64,000 nt of DNA from Streptomyces vinaceus (GCF_008704935.1 NZ_CP023692.1:1612001-1676000); one strand, 5' to 3'. Shown: positions 43,703 to 53,840, counted from the stretch's first letter. Notes: generated by a model not told the origin, from the sequence alone. Program-made: numbers and translations.

Positions 43703-45763
43703 TCAGACGGTCTTGATGGCCGGGTCCGAGAGGCCTGCCGCGCCCGTTTCCACGTGACCCGCGAAGCGGCGCAGGAAGGTGGTGTCCGAGCCGGAGACGA
43801 CCGTCACGTCGTACCAGCGTCCCGTCGTCGAGAGGTCCGCCGTGTACGTGGCCGTGCCGGCCGCCGCGACCCGCAGGGTCTGGGGGGCGCCGCCGTAGGC
43901 GTTGGTCACCGTGAGGTCGACCGCCGCCGCCGCGGAGTTGGTCAGCGTCAGCTTCAGGTTGCCGGTCGCCGCGTCGTGGCGGGCCGTGGCCTCGGGGCCG
44001 GTCTTCTTCGCCGGGCCCTTCCAGGTGCGCAGGAACCCGTTCGGGCCCCAGACCGTCAGGTTGATCTGGTTGCCGGTGGAGCTGCTGGTGCTCCACGTGT
44101 CCGAGAGGGTCTTGCCCGCCTCGACCGTGTAGGGCCACGGGCCGTCGGTCCGGTTGCCCGAGGTGCTGTGGAAGTGCGCGCCGAGGGTGGGACCGGAGGA
44201 GAAGGTCAGGGTGAACTGGCCCGTGGAGGTGACGGCCTTGCCGTCCACGTACGGGGCGTAGCCCAGCGCGCGCGTGGGCTTGCGGCCGGCCTCCTGCTTG
44301 GGCAGGGCGCCCGTCGCCGGCGGGACCGGGTGGTAGGACGGGTGCGCGTTGTGGTCCGGCGGGACGTAGCCGGCCGTGGACGGCAGGGCCGCGGGCGAGG
44401 CGTCCGCCCTCGTGAAGTCGAAGGCCGAGGTCAGGTCACCGCACACCGCGCGGCGCCACGGCGAGATGTTGGGCTCCTGCACGCCGAAGCGCTTCTCCAT
44501 GAAGCGGATCACGGAGGTGTGGTCGAAGGTCTCGGAGCAGACGTAGCCGCCCTTGCTCCACGGGGAGACCACGATCATCGGGACGCGCGGGCCGAGGCCG
44601 TACGGGCCGGCCGCGTACCCGCCGCCCCCGGCGTACAGGTCCCGCGTGACGTCGGCCGTGGACAGGCCCCAGGCGGAGGAGGCGGGCGGGTAGGGCGGCA
44701 CGACGTGGTCGAAGAAGCCGTCGTTCTCGTCGTAGGTGATGAAGAACGCCGTCTTCGCCCACACCGCCGGGTTCGCGGTCAGCGCGTCGAGGACCTGCGA
44801 GATGTACCAGGCGCCGAAGTTGACCGGCCAGTTCGGGTGCTCGCTGAAGGCCTCGGGCGCGGCGATCCAGGAGACCTGGGGCAGGGTGCCGGCGGTGACG
44901 TCGGCGCGCAGCTTGTCGAAGTAGCCCTCGCCCGCCTTGGCGTTGGTGCCCGTGCGGGCCTTCTCGTACAGGGCGCTGCCCGGAGCGGCGTTCCGGTAGC
45001 TGTTGAAGTACAGCAGCGAGTTGTCGCCGTAGTTGCCGCGGAAGGAGTCGCTGATCCAGCCCCAGCCGCCGGCGGCGTTCAGGCCGTCGCCGATGTCCTG
45101 GTAGATCTTCCAGGAGACCCCGGCCGCCTCCAGGCGCTCCGGGTAGGTCTTCCAGCCGTAGCCGGCCTCCTGGTTGCCGAGGACGGGGCCGCCGCCGGTT
45201 CCGTCGTTGCCCGTGTGGCCCGTCCACATGTAGTAGCGGTTCGGGTCGGTCGCGCCGATGAAGGAGCAGTGGTAGGCGTCGCAGACCGTGAAGGCGTCGG
45301 CGAGCGCGTAGTGGAACGGGATGTCGTTCCGCGTCATGTACGCCATGGTCGTGGCCGTCTTGGCCGGGACCCACTTGTCGTACTTGCCGTTGTTGTAGGC
45401 GGCGTGGCCGCCGGCCCAGTCGTGGTTGAGGCCCTCGACGAACTGCATGCCCAGGTTGCTGACCTGCGGGTTGAAGGGGAGGACGTCCTTCGTCCCGTTG
45501 GACTGGTAGAAGACGGACTTCCCGTTGTCCTGGAGGACGGGGCGCGGGTCGCCGAAGCCCCGTACGCCCTTCATCGTGCCGAAGTACTGGTCGAAGGACC
45601 GGTTCTCCTGCATGAGGACCACGATGTGCTCGATGTCCTGGATGGTGCCGGTGGTGCCCTGGGCCGGGATGGCGGCCGCGCGGGCGATGCTCTCGTTGAG
45701 CATCGCGGCCGCTGCGGTTCCGCCCGCGATCTGCAGGAACCGGCGGCGGTTCAGTTCAGCCAT
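43703..45763 (-). CDS. Tat-exported phosphocholine-specific phospholipase C
   Basis: Secreted phosphoesterase of 686 residues, ATG 45763. A twin-arginine signal (LNRRRFLQIAGGTAAAA) ends near residue 31. The catalytic domain opens with IEHIVVLMQENRSFDQYFGT, the family's metal-binding motif. DPNRYYMWTGH near 175, FFITYDENDGFFDHV near 345 and GPRVPMIVVSPWSKGGYV near 395 are further conserved blocks. Two C-terminal beta domains (from about 500) match the DUF756 repeats of non-haemolytic phospholipase C. It would hydrolyse phosphatidylcholine or sphingomyelin outside the cell, serving phosphate or lipid scavenging. Confidence 0.93.
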   Translation of the reverse strand: MAELNRRRFLQIAGGTAAAAMLNESIARAAAIPAQGTTGTIQDIEHIVVLMQENRSFDQYFGTMKGVRGFGDPRPVLQDNGKSVFYQSNGTKDVLPFNPQVSNLGMQFVEGLNHDWAGGHAAYNNGKYDKWVPAKTATTMAYMTRNDIPFHYALADAFTVCDAYHCSFIGATDPNRYYMWTGHTGNDGTGGGPVLGNQEAGYGWKTYPERLEAAGVSWKIYQDIGDGLNAAGGWGWISDSFRGNYGDNSLLYFNSYRNAAPGSALYEKARTGTNAKAGEGYFDKLRADVTAGTLPQVSWIAAPEAFSEHPNWPVNFGAWYISQVLDALTANPAVWAKTAFFITYDENDGFFDHVVPPYPPASSAWGLSTADVTRDLYAGGGGYAAGPYGLGPRVPMIVVSPWSKGGYVCSETFDHTSVIRFMEKRFGVQEPNISPWRRAVCGDLTSAFDFTRADASPAALPSTAGYVPPDHNAHPSYHPVPPATGALPKQEAGRKPTRALGYAPYVDGKAVTSTGQFTLTFSSGPTLGAHFHSTSGNRTDGPWPYTVEAGKTLSDTWSTSSSTGNQINLTVWGPNGFLRTWKGPAKKTGPEATARHDAATGNLKLTLTNSAAAAVDLTVTNAYGGAPQTLRVAAAGTATYTADLSTTGRWYDVTVVSGSDTTFLRRFAGHVETGAAGLSDPAIKTV

Positions 45764-45950
45764 GGGATGACGACCTCTGCGGGTGAGGGGGATGTCGAGG
45801 GGCGCCCCAAGGAGAGCGGTCCCGGGGTACCGGACGGAGATCGGTTCGTGACGGGGCGCGGTACAGCTGGAGAACGGAAAGACCTCCCGGACGCTCCGCG
45901 CATCTGCTGAAATGACCTCCCAAACACACTGCACGGGGGGTGCGGAGCAG

Positions 45951-48215
45951 ATGGCGGGGACCGAGTTCGGGCATGCCCTGGGGCGGTCCCGCGCACTTTC
46001 CGGCCTGCCGGCCGCTCCGCTGGTGGCACGGTACGGGGAACTCGTATCCGCGCAACAGGCCCTGGGCTTACGCCATTTGGGCGAGCTGATGGTCCCGGGC
46101 CGGGGTCGCTTCCGGGTGCTCGACGGGATCTTCTCGGTGGAGGGTCCGGGGCGGCGCAGACATGTGGGGGCGCGGGCCCTGCGGGAGCTGCGGACGGGAC
46201 ACGGGGACTCCGAGGGCGGCGCGGGCGCGTTGCTCGACCGGCTGGCCGGGATCCAGGAGCGGGACCCGGCCGCGCTGCGGCGGATCCTGCTGTACCAGCT
46301 GGTGCGGCTGCTGCACGACCATCCCAGGGGGGACCTCCCGGACACGGCCGTCGGGTTCGGCGTCGACCCCGACGAGGCGGCGGCCCTCGTGCACGCCGCC
46401 GGCGCGAGCCCCCGGCTGGACGCCGCCGGGCGGGCCGCCGCCGAGCGGCTGGAGGACGAATGGCTGGCCGGGCGGGTGCGGGCCGCGGCCCGCAGCGCCG
46501 CCGCGCTGCCGCGGGCCGCCGCCGGGGGCGACCCGCTGCTGGCGGGAAGGCTGGCCGGGCTCGCCGAGCGGGTACGGGCGGCCGACGCCCTGCTGGACGA
46601 GGCCCGCGGCCACGAGGACCGGCCGGACCGGGAACGGGCCGCGGCGGCGTACGCGCGGGCGGCCCGGGTGGCCTGGGACTGCCCGCGCGCGGTCCGGGGC
46701 CTGATCCGCACCCACCGGCCGGCCGACGGGGACCCCGGTCCGCTGGAGGCCTCGCCCGTACCCGGCGGGGTGGCGCTGCGCAGACCGCCCGGAGCCGACC
46801 CGGACGGAATCTGGCGGGTGGTCCGGCTGACCCGGCGCGAGCCGGTGACGACCCCGCTCCCCGAGGTGGAGGGGCCGCTCGGCGCGGGCCCGCTGACGGA
46901 CCGCCGGGCCCCGCTCGGCCGCGAGGTGCGGTACGTGGCCCTGCCGGACGACGGCGGCACCGCGCTGATCAGCGCCCCCCTGCTGGTGGCCCCCGAGGTG
47001 GCGGAACTGCGCCTGACGGACGGCCGCTCCCGCATCGGGGCCACCTGGCTGCGCCCGCCCGGTGCGACGGGGGTACGCGTGGCCCTGACCGACCCCGAGG
47101 GACGTACGAGGGACCTCGGCGCCCCGAGCGCGGCCGCAGCGGCGGACGCGGGTTCCGCCGGGCCGGGGCGGGAGGGCGTACGGGCCGACGGGCTCGGGGC
47201 CGGGGAGTACGTGCTGCGGGTGCGGTGCCGCTACGCGGGGGCCGGGGGCGAGGTGGTCTCCGGCGGGATCCGGGCCGCCGTCACCGTGCACCCCTGGCCC
47301 GAGCCGGTGGCCGGCCTCAGCGCGCGCGCCCGCGGCGCCGGGGGGCTGGAGCTGCGGTGGAGCGGTGGCGACGGGGGCGACGTACGGTTCGTGCAGTGGC
47401 CGGGGCCGGCTCCCGCGGAGGGTGCCGAGCTCGTGGCGTCCGCGCTGCCGCCCGCGCTGACCTGGGTGGACTCCGCGGGGATCGCGCAGCCGCCGCCCGG
47501 CACGCTGGCCACCGTCAGCGCCGTGTCGGTGCTCGGCGAGCGGGCACTGGCCGGGCCGGGCGTGACGGTCGAGGCCCCCGAGGCGGTCACCGGGCTCACG
47601 GTCCGGCGGACCTCCGGCGACCGGGCCAAGGTCAGCTTCGACTGGCCCGACGGCGCGGGCCGGGTCGTGGTCGTCCTCACCCCCGAGTCCGGCGGCGAGC
47701 GCACCGAACACCTCCTCGCACGGGCCGTGTTCCTGCGCGAGGGACTGGAACTGTTAGTCGGACCGGGCGCGTTCCGCGTCACCGCGTACGCCGCCCCGCG
47801 CAGCGCGCACGCGGTCGCGGCCGCCCCGCGGGGCGGCGGGCAGGCCGTTCTCCCGGCCGACGTGGCCATCGCGTACCGGCTCCTGCCGGGCCCCCGGCGG
47901 ATGCTGCGGCGCGGCCCCGCCGTACTGCGGGTGAGCCTGCTCTCCCCCGGCGGGGACCCCGGCTCCGGGCTGCCCGACTTCGTGCTCGTCCGCGCGGCGG
48001 ACGGTGGCGGGCCCCGGCCCCACCGGCCAGGTGCCGGAACCGAGTTGTGCCGGGTGACCGGCGCCGAGCTCGCGGCCTCGGGGACCGTCGAGCGCGAGAT
48101 CCTCCCCCGCCCTCCCGGCGGCGGCCCGTACGCCGTGCGCGGTTTCCTCCTCGGCGGCCGTGCCGCCTCCGTCCGGCTCGACGAGCCCTCCCTCACCTCC
48201 CTGGTGGTCCGCTGA
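45951..48215 (+). CDS. Fibronectin type III-like protein of the GTPase cluster
   Basis: 754 residues. ATG 45951 is chosen from GCGGAG five bases upstream; ATG 45912 has none. The N-terminal 280 residues are helical (RILLYQLVRLLHDH, then AAYARAARVAWDCPRAVRGL). The rest is beta-rich, with several FN3-like repeats, e.g. PVAGLSARARGAGGLELRWS near 460 and AVTGLTVRRTSGDRAKVSFD near 545. No catalytic motif or signal peptide is seen. It is the first gene of a coupled series and ends one base before the GTPase start. In related predicted systems FN3 proteins accompany GTPases; role here unknown, perhaps a scaffold. Confidence 0.8.
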   Translation: MAGTEFGHALGRSRALSGLPAAPLVARYGELVSAQQALGLRHLGELMVPGRGRFRVLDGIFSVEGPGRRRHVGARALRELRTGHGDSEGGAGALLDRLAGIQERDPAALRRILLYQLVRLLHDHPRGDLPDTAVGFGVDPDEAAALVHAAGASPRLDAAGRAAAERLEDEWLAGRVRAAARSAAALPRAAAGGDPLLAGRLAGLAERVRAADALLDEARGHEDRPDRERAAAAYARAARVAWDCPRAVRGLIRTHRPADGDPGPLEASPVPGGVALRRPPGADPDGIWRVVRLTRREPVTTPLPEVEGPLGAGPLTDRRAPLGREVRYVALPDDGGTALISAPLLVAPEVAELRLTDGRSRIGATWLRPPGATGVRVALTDPEGRTRDLGAPSAAAAADAGSAGPGREGVRADGLGAGEYVLRVRCRYAGAGGEVVSGGIRAAVTVHPWPEPVAGLSARARGAGGLELRWSGGDGGDVRFVQWPGPAPAEGAELVASALPPALTWVDSAGIAQPPPGTLATVSAVSVLGERALAGPGVTVEAPEAVTGLTVRRTSGDRAKVSFDWPDGAGRVVVVLTPESGGERTEHLLARAVFLREGLELLVGPGAFRVTAYAAPRSAHAVAAAPRGGGQAVLPADVAIAYRLLPGPRRMLRRGPAVLRVSLLSPGGDPGSGLPDFVLVRAADGGGPRPHRPGAGTELCRVTGAELAASGTVEREILPRPPGGGPYAVRGFLLGGRAASVRLDEPSLTSLVVR

Positions 48216-48216
48216 C

Positions 48217-49506
48217 ATGACCTCCGTCGTCTGCCCCTACTGCTTCGACCGCTCGGCCGCCGTCCGGCTGCCGTTCCGCTGCCAGATGTCCGCCACCGGC
48301 GTACGCGGCGGCAAACCGTGCACCGCCGAACTCGACCACACCTGGGTGGAGTTCATGGGACCGAGCGTGCCGCCCGCGCAGAAGATGCGCGGGCCGGTCT
48401 TCACCGCGCCGCGCAGCCTGACCGGGCGCCTCGGCAGCGGGGGCGCCGCGCGCGCGGACTGCCCGCACTGCGGGGTCTCCACCCCGGTCCGGGTCTGCCT
48501 GCGCTGCCACAGCGACTTCCCCAGCGACTACACCGACCAGGACACCCGGATCATCGCCCTGCTGGGCCCCAAGGCCTCCGGCAAGAGCACGTACGTCTCC
48601 GTCCTGATCAACGAGCTGCGCAACCGGGTGGGCCGCGCGTACGGCGCCTCCATCACGGCGATGGGCGGCGAGACCCAGCGCCGGGACCGGGAGATGGCGG
48701 AGGACCTGTACGACCGGCTGCGGCTGCCGGAGGCGACCAGGCCGGCCGCGCTCGGCTTCAACGACCCGCTGCTGTACCGGCTGAGCCTGCCGCTGCGCCG
48801 CCGGCTGCGCGGGGACGGCAGCCGCCACACCGCGCTGGTGTTCTTCGACGCGGCGGGCGAGGACCTGGCCAGTGCCGAGGCCATGGACCGCTACACGCAC
48901 TATCTGGCGGCCGCCGACGGGATCATCCTGCTGGTGGACCCGCTCCAGATGCGGGCCGTACGGGACCAGCTGCCGGTGGACGCGGACCTTCCGCTGCCCA
49001 CCGTGGAGACCCCGCCGCAGCAGATCGCGGCGGACCTCGCGGCGCAGCTGCGGGCCCACGGCCGGGGCACCTCGCGCGGGCGGGTCACCACGCCCGTGGC
49101 GGTGGCGGTGACCAAGACGGACTCCCTGTTCTCGCTGCTGGGGGACCACTCGCCGCTGCGGCGCAACGCCGACCACGCGGGCGGGGCGGTGGACGACGAG
49201 GACCGGCTGGCGGTGCACGAGGAGATGCGCGGGCTGCTCGACGGCTGGGACTCGGGGGCGCTGTTCCGGCAGCTGGACCGGGACTTCGCGCGGCTCTCGC
49301 TGTTCGGGCTCTCGGCGCTCGGCTCCCCGCCGCCCGCCCACGCCCCGGCCGACGCGCCCAAATCGGGCCCGCAGCCGCTGCGGGTCGAGGATCCGCTGCT
49401 GTGGCTGCTGGGGCTGGGCGGGCTGCTGCCGCGCGCCGGGGGCGCCGGTGGCGCGGGGCGTCGTACGGGCACGGCCGCGGGCGCGGACCGGGGAGGACGG
49501 GCGTGA
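48217..49506 (+). CDS. Zinc-ribbon TRAFAC-type GTPase (double-GTPase family), soluble
   Basis: 429 residues from ATG 48217, one base after the previous stop. Two zinc-ribbon parts precede the GTPase: Cys6/Cys9 (CPYC) with Cys22, and Cys82/Cys85 (CPHC) with Cys94/Cys97 (CLRC). The GTPase has P-loop GPKASGKS at 117-124, Walker B/G3 FFDAAGED with Asp211, and G4 TKTD at 299-302. No membrane segment is seen. The family resembles the DO-GTPases described from comparative genomics, which occur in pairs; the partner is two genes on. The Cys-rich N-terminus could bind nucleic acid or protein. Confidence 0.85.
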   Translation: MTSVVCPYCFDRSAAVRLPFRCQMSATGVRGGKPCTAELDHTWVEFMGPSVPPAQKMRGPVFTAPRSLTGRLGSGGAARADCPHCGVSTPVRVCLRCHSDFPSDYTDQDTRIIALLGPKASGKSTYVSVLINELRNRVGRAYGASITAMGGETQRRDREMAEDLYDRLRLPEATRPAALGFNDPLLYRLSLPLRRRLRGDGSRHTALVFFDAAGEDLASAEAMDRYTHYLAAADGIILLVDPLQMRAVRDQLPVDADLPLPTVETPPQQIAADLAAQLRAHGRGTSRGRVTTPVAVAVTKTDSLFSLLGDHSPLRRNADHAGGAVDDEDRLAVHEEMRGLLDGWDSGALFRQLDRDFARLSLFGLSALGSPPPAHAPADAPKSGPQPLRVEDPLLWLLGLGGLLPRAGGAGGAGRRTGTAAGADRGGRA

Positions 49507-52133
49507 ACCTCGCGCAGCTGCACTACACCTCGGCCCCGCCGGGCCCGGACGGCTCGGGCTTCCGCTTCACGGCCGTCACCCCCGGCGTGCCCGCCTCGCT
49601 GCTGCGCGAGGCCGAGCAGCTGATCGGGTACGAGCCACCCCGGGACGCGCCGCCGCGCCCGAGCACGGACCAACTGGGCTCCTTCCCGCAGGCCTTGAGC
49701 CTGAACGTGCTCTCCGACGGCAGCCGACTGCTGGCGCGCTCCGTGTACACGGGCGCCGACTACAGCGGCCGCTGGGGCAACTTCCACGCCCACGCGGTCC
49801 ATCTGCCCGAGCCCGCCGACGCGCAGCGGCCCGCACCGGGGCAGCTGCCGATCACCGCCTGGGGCTCCCCGCAGTGGGCGGCCGACTCCCCGCCCGCCGG
49901 GGCGCCCGTACCGCCGCTGGCGTCGGTGCCGGCTCCGGGGCCCCTGGACCTCGGTGCGCTCTCGGCCTTCGTGGCCGCCCGGGGGCGCTGGCTCGCGGGC
50001 TTCTTCGCGGACGTGCGGCGGCTCGTCGAGGATCCGGCGGCCCCGCAGCTCGTGCTCGTGGAGCGGGAGAGCGAGGCCGTGGCCTGGTGGATCATGCTGG
50101 CCTGCAGCGTGCTGCCGCACCGGCGGGGGCAGTGGCTCACCTTCACCACGTACACCCGGCGGCCGCAGCTCGCGCGGCAGCAGATCATCGGCGTGGTGCC
50201 GGAGGACGGCCTCGGCCTCGCCGGTCAGGAGCACCGCTACCGGGTGTACGACGCCGCCCGCGAGGCGGCCCCCGCGGCGGCCCCCGACCCGTGGGCGCAG
50301 ACGGCCGCGCGGATCTGGCAGGCGCAGCGGCAGGAGCTGTTCGCGCACGTGCGGCGGCTGCCGGTGCCGACGAACGGGCCCTCGGGCCGGTCCGGGCCCT
50401 ACGAGGCGGGCCCGCTGGCCGCGCTCGCGCTGGCCGCCGGGGTCGGCCTGGACTCGGCGGGCCGAACCGCGGCCGCCGACTGGGCGGCCGGGCACCGGGC
50501 CGCGCTGGACGACGCACACGTGCGGGCCCTGACCCGGGCGCTGGCCCGGCCGGCCGCGGACCGGGGGCCCGAGGAGGAGGCGGCGAGCGGGCGGCTGCTG
50601 TCGGCCCTGGCGGGCTGGGCGCCCCCGGAGGTGAGCGAGCCGCTGGTGGAACTGGCGCTGGCCGGGGCGGTCCGCTCGGGCGGCTCCGCCCCGCCCGCCG
50701 GGCTGCTGGCCGAGCCCGCCCGGCTGCGGCTCGCGGCCGAGCTGGAGCCGGAGCTGCGGGCCGGGCTCGCGGACCCGGCGCGCGACCCGGCCGGCCGGGT
50801 CGCCCTGTTGCGGGTCGCGGCGGAGCTCGGGGTGGACGCCGGGGACCTGCTGCCGGACGTGGCACGGCAGCTGGCGCACGCCCTGATCACCGATCCGGGG
50901 GCGCCGTACGGGGAGGCGGTACGGGGCGCGCTGGCGGAGCTGCCGCGGCTGCGGGAGCTCGTACTCGACCGGCTCGACTCCCTCGCGGCCGGTGATCCGG
51001 CGGCCGGGGCCCGGCTGTTCGCCGCCACGCCGCTGTCGCTGGCCGGGGCCGGGGCGGCGCTGCCGCATCTGCGGATGTGCGCGCAGGCGCAGGCCCGGGG
51101 GGCGGCGAGCGGGGACCGGGCGAAGGCGCTGACCCGGCTCCTGGAGCACTCCGGCGCCTCGCTGGAGGAGGATCCGCTGGTGCTGCGGACGGCGATGCGG
51201 CTGGTGTGGGGGGCGCAGCCGCCGACCCCGGGCGAGGCGTTGCTGGCCCTGTCCCCCGTGGGTGAGCGGGCTCACCAGGCGGCCGGCACCTGGGAGCTGC
51301 TCGCGCGGGCCGCGGTGTCCGCCCCGGCCGGGGACCGGGACGCGGAAGTGCTGGCCGTGGAGTTGCTGCGCCGCTCCGCCTCGCCCTTCCCCGACCCGCT
51401 GCGGGCCTCGCTGCTGCTGCTGGAGCTGGCCCGCAGCGTACGCGAACGGGAGACCGGTCCGGGCTGGGTCCGCCGTGCCCTGGGCCTGGCCGCGGCGGAC
51501 CCGGCGCCGACGGCGCGGGAGCACGCCTACGCGGCGGTGGCCGGCGAACTGCTCGCCGGGGATCCGCCCGAAAGCGAGGTACGGGCCCTGATCGAGAGCA
51601 ACGACGCCGAGCTGCTGGCGGCGTACCGCCGGGCCGCCCGCCTGCCGCGGGTCGCCGACCGGCTCGGGCTCGACCCCGGGTACGCGGCGGAGTGCTTCGC
51701 CACGTGGTCCTCGCAGCCCCAGGCGGGCCCGCTGTGGCAGGAGGCCCGCACCGACCTGCTCGACGGCGTGCTGCGCCCGGTCGTACGGGGCCTGCCGGCG
51801 CCGCAGCTGGCCGCGGTGGAGGAGGCGCTGGCCCGGCGCGGCGGCCGCCACGCGGAGGACTTCCGCGGCTGGCAGCGGCCCGGCGCGTTCGGACGGCTGC
51901 GCGAGCGTTTCGCCGGCTCCGGCCGGCGCGGCGCCAAGGGGGCTCCCGCGGGCCCGCCGCCGCGGGGTGCGACCGGCGGCCCCCTCGCGCCCGGCGACGC
52001 GGGCGGCCCCGTCCCGCCCGGCGGCCCCGTCCCGCCCGTCCCGCCCGGCGGCCCCGTCCCGCCCGGCGGGTCCGGTGGCTCCGGTGGCTCCGGCGGCCCC
52101 GGCGGCTCCGGCGACGACGGGGGGCGGCCGTGA
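49503..52133 (+). CDS. GTPase-associated protein 1 (GAP1)-like protein
   Basis: 876 residues, GTG 49503 overlapping the previous stop (GTGA). The N-terminal domain (LAQLHYTSAPPGPDGSGFRF, then LARSVYTGADYSGRWGNFHAHAVHL) matches my memory of the GAP1-N module found next to paired GTPases. The middle and C-terminal parts are long Ala/Leu-rich helices, like a helical-repeat scaffold. The last 70 residues are a Pro/Gly low-complexity tail. No enzyme motifs. By family, it is thought to link the GTPases to other parts of the system; this is a prediction from genomics, not shown by experiment. Confidence 0.75.
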   Translation: MNLAQLHYTSAPPGPDGSGFRFTAVTPGVPASLLREAEQLIGYEPPRDAPPRPSTDQLGSFPQALSLNVLSDGSRLLARSVYTGADYSGRWGNFHAHAVHLPEPADAQRPAPGQLPITAWGSPQWAADSPPAGAPVPPLASVPAPGPLDLGALSAFVAARGRWLAGFFADVRRLVEDPAAPQLVLVERESEAVAWWIMLACSVLPHRRGQWLTFTTYTRRPQLARQQIIGVVPEDGLGLAGQEHRYRVYDAAREAAPAAAPDPWAQTAARIWQAQRQELFAHVRRLPVPTNGPSGRSGPYEAGPLAALALAAGVGLDSAGRTAAADWAAGHRAALDDAHVRALTRALARPAADRGPEEEAASGRLLSALAGWAPPEVSEPLVELALAGAVRSGGSAPPAGLLAEPARLRLAAELEPELRAGLADPARDPAGRVALLRVAAELGVDAGDLLPDVARQLAHALITDPGAPYGEAVRGALAELPRLRELVLDRLDSLAAGDPAAGARLFAATPLSLAGAGAALPHLRMCAQAQARGAASGDRAKALTRLLEHSGASLEEDPLVLRTAMRLVWGAQPPTPGEALLALSPVGERAHQAAGTWELLARAAVSAPAGDRDAEVLAVELLRRSASPFPDPLRASLLLLELARSVRERETGPGWVRRALGLAAADPAPTAREHAYAAVAGELLAGDPPESEVRALIESNDAELLAAYRRAARLPRVADRLGLDPGYAAECFATWSSQPQAGPLWQEARTDLLDGVLRPVVRGLPAPQLAAVEEALARRGGRHAEDFRGWQRPGAFGRLRERFAGSGRRGAKGAPAGPPPRGATGGPLAPGDAGGPVPPGGPVPPVPPGGPVPPGGSGGSGGSGGPGGSGDDGGRP

Positions 52134-53794
52134 TCGGCGGCGGGGTGGACCTCGCGTTCCTCGCGAAGGTCTTCGGGTGGATCACGGTGGCGATCGGGGT
52201 GCTCGTCTGCCTCGGGTACGGGCTGTGGCGGTTCCTGGCGACGGCCCTGCGCGCCGCCGCGTCCGCCTTCACCCCGCGCACCCCCGGGAGCCCGGACCCG
52301 CGGATCGCCCCGCATCCGGGCAACGAACCGGCCCAACCCGCCTACTGGGCCCACCAGATGTGGATGGACGCGGTGGCCGCCGCGCAGGCGGCCGCGCGGA
52401 CCGTGCGGTACCTGCTGGTCCGTCACTGGCTCGGCGAGATCGTCCGCCGCCGGCTGCTGAACGGCCGGGGCGGCTCCAGCGGGGCGCGCGCCGGGAACGG
52501 CCTCGGGCGGCTCGTACTGCGGCTGGTCGCCCCGGCGACGGCGCTGGCCGCGCTGCTGTCGGCGCTCCTCGCCGCCGCGCTGCTCCTCCTCGTCGCGGTG
52601 GCCTTCGGCGCGCAGCTGCTGCTCGCCGGGGGCGTGGCACTGGCCGGGGTGGCGGGCGGGCGCGGCGCGGAACGGCTGTGGAAGCTGGTCCGCGGCATCC
52701 GCATGAAGTGCCCCTATCCGGGCTGCTACCGGCCGTTCCCGCTGGCCGTGCACCTGTGCCCGAAGTGCGGGGCCGCCCACCGCGAGCTGCGGCCCGGGCG
52801 GTTCGGGGCGCTGCGGCACGTGTGCCGGTGCGGGCATGCGCTGCCCACGACCGCCCTGGCCGGGAGGCGGAAGCTGGCCCTGCGCTGCCCGCACTGCGAC
52901 AAGGAGCTGCCGGCGGCCGTGGGCACGACGCGGGTGGTGCACCTGCCGCTGATCGGGGGAACCTCGGCCGGAAAGACCATGCTGATGGCGGCGATGCTGG
53001 AGGGGCTGCGGTCCTGGTCCCACGAGTCCGCGCTCACCGTCGAGTTCGCCTCGGTCGCGGACCGGCGCGAGGCCAACACCCTGGCCCGGCAGCTGGAGAC
53101 CTCGGGGTGGGCGCTCAAGACGCAGGGCGGGCAGCCGCGGGCGCTGATGCTGCTGGTCGGGCGGGGGCGCGGGCCGCTGGGGCGCAGGCGGCTGCTGTAC
53201 CTGTACGACCCGATGGGCGAGTCGCTGCGCGACGCGGCGACCACGCGGCTCCAGCAGTACCTCGCCCATGCCGACGGGGTCGTGCTGGTCGCGGACGTGC
53301 TGGCCGCGCTCGGCGTACGGCGCGCGCTGCACGAGGGCGACGGGCGGCTGGCGGAGCAGGCCCGGCCGGCCGACCTCGGTCCGGTGGACACGTACGCGGC
53401 GTTCACCGGGGAGCTCCAGGGCCTCAGCGGCCGGCGCGGGCGCCTGGGGGTGGCGGTGGTGGTGACCAAACGGGACGTACTGGACCGGCTGGACTCACTG
53501 CCGCGGCCAAAGGATCCGGTCGGCGCATGGCTGGAGAAGATCGGCCTGGGCGAGCTCGTCCGCATCCTGGGCCACGATTTCGCGGCGAGCCGCTACTGGG
53601 CGGTCAGCGCCCACGCGGCCACCGGGGCCGGCGCCCTGGTACCGGAGCAGCGGCGGGCGGCGGAGCCGGTGCTGTGGTTGCTGTCCCGCACGGGCCTGCG
53701 GGTCGACGGGACTCCGGCGGCGGCGCGGGAGCCGCGGCTGCCGCGCCCGCGCCGCCGCAGCGACACGGCGGCACCGGATCGATCAAGCCTGTGA
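52130..53794 (+). CDS. Membrane-anchored zinc-ribbon GTPase (double-GTPase family)
   Basis: 554 residues, GTG 52130 in a GTGA overlap with the GAP1-like gene. Hydrophobic segments at about 10-38 and 132-172 anchor it. Then come eight Cys in pairs (Cys194/199, 210/213, 232/234, 253/256), forming two zinc knuckles. The GTPase follows: P-loop GGTSAGKT at 276-283, G3 YLYDPMGES with Asp360, and G4 TKRD at 446-449. The C-terminal 50 residues are Arg/Pro-rich. It is the apparent partner of the soluble GTPase; both have zinc ribbons before the P-loop. A heterodimer at the membrane is inferred. Confidence 0.85.
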   Translation: MIGGGVDLAFLAKVFGWITVAIGVLVCLGYGLWRFLATALRAAASAFTPRTPGSPDPRIAPHPGNEPAQPAYWAHQMWMDAVAAAQAAARTVRYLLVRHWLGEIVRRRLLNGRGGSSGARAGNGLGRLVLRLVAPATALAALLSALLAAALLLLVAVAFGAQLLLAGGVALAGVAGGRGAERLWKLVRGIRMKCPYPGCYRPFPLAVHLCPKCGAAHRELRPGRFGALRHVCRCGHALPTTALAGRRKLALRCPHCDKELPAAVGTTRVVHLPLIGGTSAGKTMLMAAMLEGLRSWSHESALTVEFASVADRREANTLARQLETSGWALKTQGGQPRALMLLVGRGRGPLGRRRLLYLYDPMGESLRDAATTRLQQYLAHADGVVLVADVLAALGVRRALHEGDGRLAEQARPADLGPVDTYAAFTGELQGLSGRRGRLGVAVVVTKRDVLDRLDSLPRPKDPVGAWLEKIGLGELVRILGHDFAASRYWAVSAHAATGAGALVPEQRRAAEPVLWLLSRTGLRVDGTPAAAREPRLPRPRRRSDTAAPDRSSL

Positions 53795-53840
53795 CGCGGG
53801 ACAAGCGACCCCCTATGGTCGCTGGGAGGAGCAACTGCCC

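Noticed and set aside
45764..47044. Minus-strand frame that would extend the phospholipase C upstream
   Set aside because: It adds over 400 Arg/Ser-rich residues before a perfect Tat signal and is antisense to the FN3-like gene; a GC-bias artefact.
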